NCBI GenBank assembly: GCA_041495845.1
Contig: JBGQDM010000001.1
Coordinates: forward strand, 38,107-102,106
Origin: JBGQDM01 sp041495845
Lineage (GTDB): Bacteria > Acidobacteriota > Terriglobia > Terriglobales > Acidobacteriaceae
DNA length: 64,000 bases
Direction: 5' to 3'
How positions within the stretch are numbered: the first letter of the stretch is position 1; each line of letters opens with the position of its first letter. This document shows, in pieces, positions 60,897 to 64,000 of this stretch. The notes beneath the pieces were generated by a model. The model was not told the DNA's origin, ran no database searches, and saw only the letters and a program-made list of their open reading frames with translations. The translations under genes and the position numbers were made by a program.

Positions 60897-61706
60897 TCAG
60901 GAAAGGCACAGCAGACCGGCGAGTTCTTTGACGAGTTTGGCGCAGACGGTCGCGGTCATGCCGGCAACATCCGCCACCGGGTTGTACTCCACCAGGTCAG
61001 CGCCCACGATCGGTCCGGGAATGGCGTGCAAGTAGTCAATCGCTTGCCGCACGCTCAGACCTCCCGGCTCGCGGTGCGATACACCCGGAGCGCAGCCCGG
61101 GTCCAGTGCATCCACGTCGAAGGAAATGTACACCGGGCCGGTGATTTTCAACTCTGCCATCGCCACCGGCTTCATTCCAAGAATCTCCACTCCGAAGCGT
61201 TCGGCCTGCTCACGCTGGTGGGCGTTGAGCGAACGAATGCCGATCTGGATCAGGCGCTGCGCCAGTTTGTCTTCCATGATCCGCGCAAAGGGACACGCGT
61301 GGGAGTGGCGGTTGCCGTCGTACTCGGCGTAGAGATCAGGATGGGCATCGAAATGAACGATGGTGAGAGAAGGGTGGAGCGCAGATACGGCGCGCACCAG
61401 CGGGTAAGTGAGGGAGTGGTCTCCGCCAAGAAATAGTGGCCGGCCCTGCTGCACGACGCGAATCGCAGCCGAAATAACCGTATCAAGGAAGGGTGGGTCA
61501 CCGGCAAAACTCACATCGCCATGGTCGGTCAGCACACCGGGCGCGCTCAAATCCACGCCCGTCTCCGACCACCAGTTGGAGGCTTCGCAGCGGAGCGCCT
61601 CGCGGATTTTCGGCGGGGCCAGCGCCGTGCCGCGCAGATAGGAAGAATGCGCGTCGAAGGGCACGCCCAAGATTCCGACCTTAACTGCAGGAGAGGCTGC
61701 GGTCAT
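60897..61706 (-). CDS. speB: Agmatinase (arginase superfamily)
   Basis: 269 residues. It hydrolyses agmatine to putrescine and urea, or is a related ureohydrolase. The binuclear manganese ligands are all visible: GGDHS near residue 95, DAHPD at about 118-122, and SFDVDALDP at about 195-203, with the late E in LVEYNP. Substrate specificity between agmatine, arginine and formiminoglutamate is not firmly readable. CBS gene follows upstream by 6 nt. Confidence 0.88.
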   Translation of the reverse strand: MTAASPAVKVGILGVPFDAHSSYLRGTALAPPKIREALRCEASNWWSETGVDLSAPGVLTDHGDVSFAGDPPFLDTVISAAIRVVQQGRPLFLGGDHSLTYPLVRAVSALHPSLTIVHFDAHPDLYAEYDGNRHSHACPFARIMEDKLAQRLIQIGIRSLNAHQREQAERFGVEILGMKPVAMAELKITGPVYISFDVDALDPGCAPGVSHREPGGLSVRQAIDYLHAIPGPIVGADLVEYNPVADVAGMTATVCAKLVKELAGLLCLS

Positions 61707-61712
61707 TCGCGC

Positions 61713-62162
61713 TCAGGCAGGATAACGGCCGCTGATGTAGTGTTCCAGGCGCTCGATGTGTTCTTCCTGCTCGGAGATGATCCACTTGACCAGATCGCCG
61801 ATGGAGATCACGCCGGCCACGACCTCACCCTCGGTAACCGGCAGATGCCGGATGCGGTGCTGCGTCATGATCGCCATGCACTCGTCAACGGAGTGTTTCG
61901 GGGTTACGTAGATGACGGGGCTGGTCATGATTTCCCGCACCTGGGTCTCGCGCGACGAGCGCCCTTTGAGAATTACTTTGCGGGCATAATCGCGCTCAGA
62001 AAGAATCCCCACCAGGCGTCCGTCGGAAATCACCAGGAGCGCCCCGACACCCTTGGCCGCCATCTTCTCAATGGCTTCGTAGACCGACTGCTCCGGCGTG
62101 ACGTGCCAGATGTCGCCGCTTTTCTGTTTCAGGATCGCAGAGACGAATTCCGTTGCTTTCAT
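61713..62162 (-). CDS. CBS-domain pair protein
   Basis: 149 residues. Two CBS motifs: IWHVTPEQSVYEAIEKMAAK with GALLVISDGRLVGILSERDY, and MTSPVIYVTPKHSVDECMAI with IRHLPVTEGEVVAGVISIGD. CBS pairs bind adenine nucleotides or other ligands. Upstream AAGGTGG serves as ribosome site. It is 6 nt before speB on the same strand and likely cotranscribed; no effector domain is fused. Confidence 0.9.
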   Translation of the reverse strand: MKATEFVSAILKQKSGDIWHVTPEQSVYEAIEKMAAKGVGALLVISDGRLVGILSERDYARKVILKGRSSRETQVREIMTSPVIYVTPKHSVDECMAIMTQHRIRHLPVTEGEVVAGVISIGDLVKWIISEQEEHIERLEHYISGRYPA

Positions 62163-62346
62163 CGCACCACCTTGGCCAGCAGAGCTGTCAACCCGGATGG
62201 TTCCCTGGAGCGCCGATAGTAGCGCCGTTTCAGGCGCAGGTCAAACACGAGTGGGCAAGCGGCTCGGGACAGCGCGGAGTGTGAGATTCCGGCCCTGGGC
62301 CCGCATCCTTCAGCGGAAACGCGAACCGACCTTCGCCTGGGCCCGG

Positions 62347-63231
62347 CTAATCGTGCAACAACTTTTGCTGCTGTGATCCGTCGGCGTTCATTACGTACAC
62401 ATCACTTTTCTCATCCCGGCGAAAGGTGTAGACAATCTGCTTCTCATCCGGCGACCAGTAGGGAACCCCCTGGCCAGGAGCATTCGCGGTGAGCTGTGTT
62501 TCCTGTCCAGTTTGAAGATCACGCACGTAAACGTCACGGCCGTGTCCCGCGTCCGCAGTGAACAAGATCCGCTTCCCGTCCCGCGACCAAGAAGCGGCGT
62601 GACTGTCACGCCCGCCCTTGGTGAGCGCCTTCCAATCTGACCCGTCGGGGTTCATGGTGTAGATCTCGTTTCCCCCGGTCTGGTCAGAATAGAAGAGAAT
62701 TCGTGCCGCATCCGGGGACCATTTGGGGACTTGATCGTTAAACTTGTCGTGCGTCACCTGGCGCAGGTTCGATCCGTCTGCGTTCATGACGAAAATCTGC
62801 CAGTGTGGCGAATCGAGCGTCGGAGCTAGGTTTACCTGGAACAGAATCCGGGTGCCGTCAGGCGACCAGTCCGGCACGCCCGAGAAGCCGGGCAGATCAG
62901 TCAGCCGGACCTGGTTCGTTCCATCGGCATTCATTACGTAGATCTGCGGTTGCCTCCCGCCCCGGGGCGATTGAAAGACGATTTTCTTGCCGTCGGGAGA
63001 AAAGCTGGGGTGCGCGTCGCGTCCCGGGCTGCTGGTCAGTCGTTGCGGGTTCTTCCCATCAGCGGTGGCAATGCAGATCTCGATGTCACCGTCGCGATCA
63101 GACATGAAGACAATCTTGCTGCCGTCTGGAGACCAGGCTGGATCGCTGTCGCTCGCCGACGCCGGCACCGACACCATCAGGGCCAACGCGATTCCGCTCA
63201 ACAGATTCAGGATTAGGTTTGTTGCCACCAT
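62347..63231 (-). CDS. TolB-like secreted beta-propeller (PD40 repeats)
   Basis: 294 residues from the ATG with GGAGG 9 nt upstream; a frame start 27 nt earlier is possible. Signal peptide (LILNLLSGIALALMVSVPAS), then repeated PD40/WD40-like units with the hallmark DPAWSPDGSKIVFMSDRDG, HPSFSPDGKKIVFQSPRGG, VPDWSPDGTRILFQ, VPKWSPDAARILFYSDQTG, AASWSRDGKRILFTADAG, and VPYWSPDEKQIVYTF. This is the TolB propeller without the N-terminal TolB domain. Periplasmic. Partner unknown; no Tol-Pal genes nearby. Confidence 0.9.
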   Translation of the reverse strand: MVATNLILNLLSGIALALMVSVPASASDSDPAWSPDGSKIVFMSDRDGDIEICIATADGKNPQRLTSSPGRDAHPSFSPDGKKIVFQSPRGGRQPQIYVMNADGTNQVRLTDLPGFSGVPDWSPDGTRILFQVNLAPTLDSPHWQIFVMNADGSNLRQVTHDKFNDQVPKWSPDAARILFYSDQTGGNEIYTMNPDGSDWKALTKGGRDSHAASWSRDGKRILFTADAGHGRDVYVRDLQTGQETQLTANAPGQGVPYWSPDEKQIVYTFRRDEKSDVYVMNADGSQQQKLLHD

Positions 63232-63325
63232 CACGCGCCCTCCGGACACTTTCTCCATCAGACGAAGTTGGCAAGAGATCGTCTACAGCTGGTCTTGATT
63301 GTCGGCGAAATTTCGGGGAGGAGAG

Positions 63326-63400
63326 TGGAGGCGCGGGTCGGAATCGAACCGACGCATAAAGGTTTTGCAGACCTCTCCCTTACCACTTGGGTACCGCGCC
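63326..63400 (-). tRNA. tRNA-Cys (GCA)
   Basis: 75 nt with an encoded CCA. Acceptor arms GGCGCGG and CCGCGCC pair, the T-loop reads GGTTCGATTCC, and the anticodon loop CTGCAAA gives GCA, read as cysteine. Confidence 0.96.
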
Positions 63401-63467
63401 CCTTGCGACGGGCCGGAACCAATTGCCCAGCCACGTCAAATCAGGATACCAGAAGCGGTGGGGAAGC

Positions 63468-63546
<79 letters not shown>

Positions 63547-63600
63547 TCGGCCAATAATGAATTATAACGGAGCCGCGTGCAGCGGGCAAACCAGCCGCGC

Positions 63601-64000
63601 TCAGAACCTGTACGCCAGTTCTACATAGCCCAAGCCGCCCTTGCGGCCGTGCAAGTCGTTCGTCAGCAGGCTTTTTCCGGCGAGTACCCCGAAATAGACG
63701 CTGGCGTCGAGATGCGAAGTCAGCCGCGCTTCCACGCTCGTGTCCAAGTAATTCGCCAGGCCGCGGTGGCCGTTAGGTGCCAGGCCGAAGTATCCGAAAC
63801 TTGTGTTCTGGTAGGCGCCGCTGCCCACGTACCACAGATCATGAACCGAGTGCAGTTTGAACTTGTGAATCTCGGTCCGAATCCACACCCGCTCGTGCGG
63901 ACGAAGAATCAGCTGCCCGGTATAGTCTTCGACATTTTGCATGGTGTAAATCGGAATGCGCGCATAGAGCTGCTGGTTGGGTAGGGGCTGGAAAAATGTC
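63601..64000 (-). CDS. Outer-membrane beta-barrel protein, 3' end (alginate-export-like), partial
   Basis: The frame is open to the window edge, so at least 133 C-terminal residues are visible and the start is outside. The sequence alternates polar and hydrophobic residues (RPHERVWIRTEIHKFKLHSV, DLWYVGSGAYQ, LANYLDTSVEARLTSHLDAS) and ends with LGYVELAYRF, a terminal aromatic expected of an outer-membrane strand. Gene identity is by likeness to alginate-export-type barrels and is tentative. Confidence 0.6.
   Translation of the reverse strand, partial: TFFQPLPNQQLYARIPIYTMQNVEDYTGQLILRPHERVWIRTEIHKFKLHSVHDLWYVGSGAYQNTSFGYFGLAPNGHRGLANYLDTSVEARLTSHLDASVYFGVLAGKSLLTNDLHGRKGGLGYVELAYRF

Overview
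The window looks like a chromosomal segment of a GC-rich, Gram-negative, diderm, flagellated bacterium, most likely an Acidobacteriota (Terriglobia/Koribacter-like) member. That is an inference from gene content: PEGA-type Ser/Thr kinase relatives, TPR proteins of the type fused to acidobacterial kinases, MacB-like permeases without an ATPase, a hopanoid HpnI glycosyltransferase, system II cytochrome c maturation and many multihaem cytochromes. No 16S rRNA gene is present to confirm it.

Region 1 (1-11364) is a flagellar and chemotaxis block. On the plus strand are a FlgN-like end fragment, flgK and flgL. On the minus strand run flagellin, flaG, fliD, fliS and a small helical protein. On the plus strand again are flbD, motA, motB, cheR, an HDOD gene and cheB. 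Two divergent sigma28-like promoters lie between flagellin and flbD. Region 2 (11367-28935) is mostly housekeeping and envelope genes: an M1 peptidase facing a TPR/MA-like metallopeptidase, rpiB-GNAT-glyA, a GT4 glycosyltransferase, two MacB-like permeases separated by an AT-rich octamer repeat, the RNase P RNA gene, DinB, a monooxygenase-like protein, hpnI, a GT39 transferase, a hybrid histidine kinase and a hemerythrin.

Region 3 (29043-44653) is the most unusual part. A minus-strand array encodes a heptahaem cytochrome, an NHL propeller, a tetrahaem cytochrome, a large outer-membrane beta-barrel, a second NHL propeller and a cytochrome with twelve haem sites. Divergently transcribed are ResB and CcsA, which attach haem to c-type cytochromes, followed by a histidine kinase and a sigma54 response regulator. 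A toxin-antitoxin module with a frameshifted toxin separates these two regulators. The array reads as a candidate trans-outer-membrane electron conduit. A 158-bp MITE-like element with 15-bp inverted ends and a candidate small-RNA terminator follow.

Region 4 (44682-58821) holds a monohaem cytochrome, two TPR proteins (one resembling the C-terminal half of acidobacterial kinases but without the kinase), and a ferredoxin-dependent 2-oxoacid oxidoreductase cluster: H-protein-like without its lysine, RsbRD_N-like, CoA-transferase, ferredoxin, VorB, and a VorA-VorC fusion. Then come a winged-helix-like protein, a PEGA pseudokinase, PhoU and a cNMP-binding protein. Region 5 (58881-64000) holds a receiver-TonB fusion, agmatinase, a CBS protein, a TolB-like propeller, tRNA-Cys, tRNA-Gly and the 3' end of an outer-membrane protein gene. 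Several genes seem to be leaderless, with a TANNNT box 6-8 nt before the start codon.
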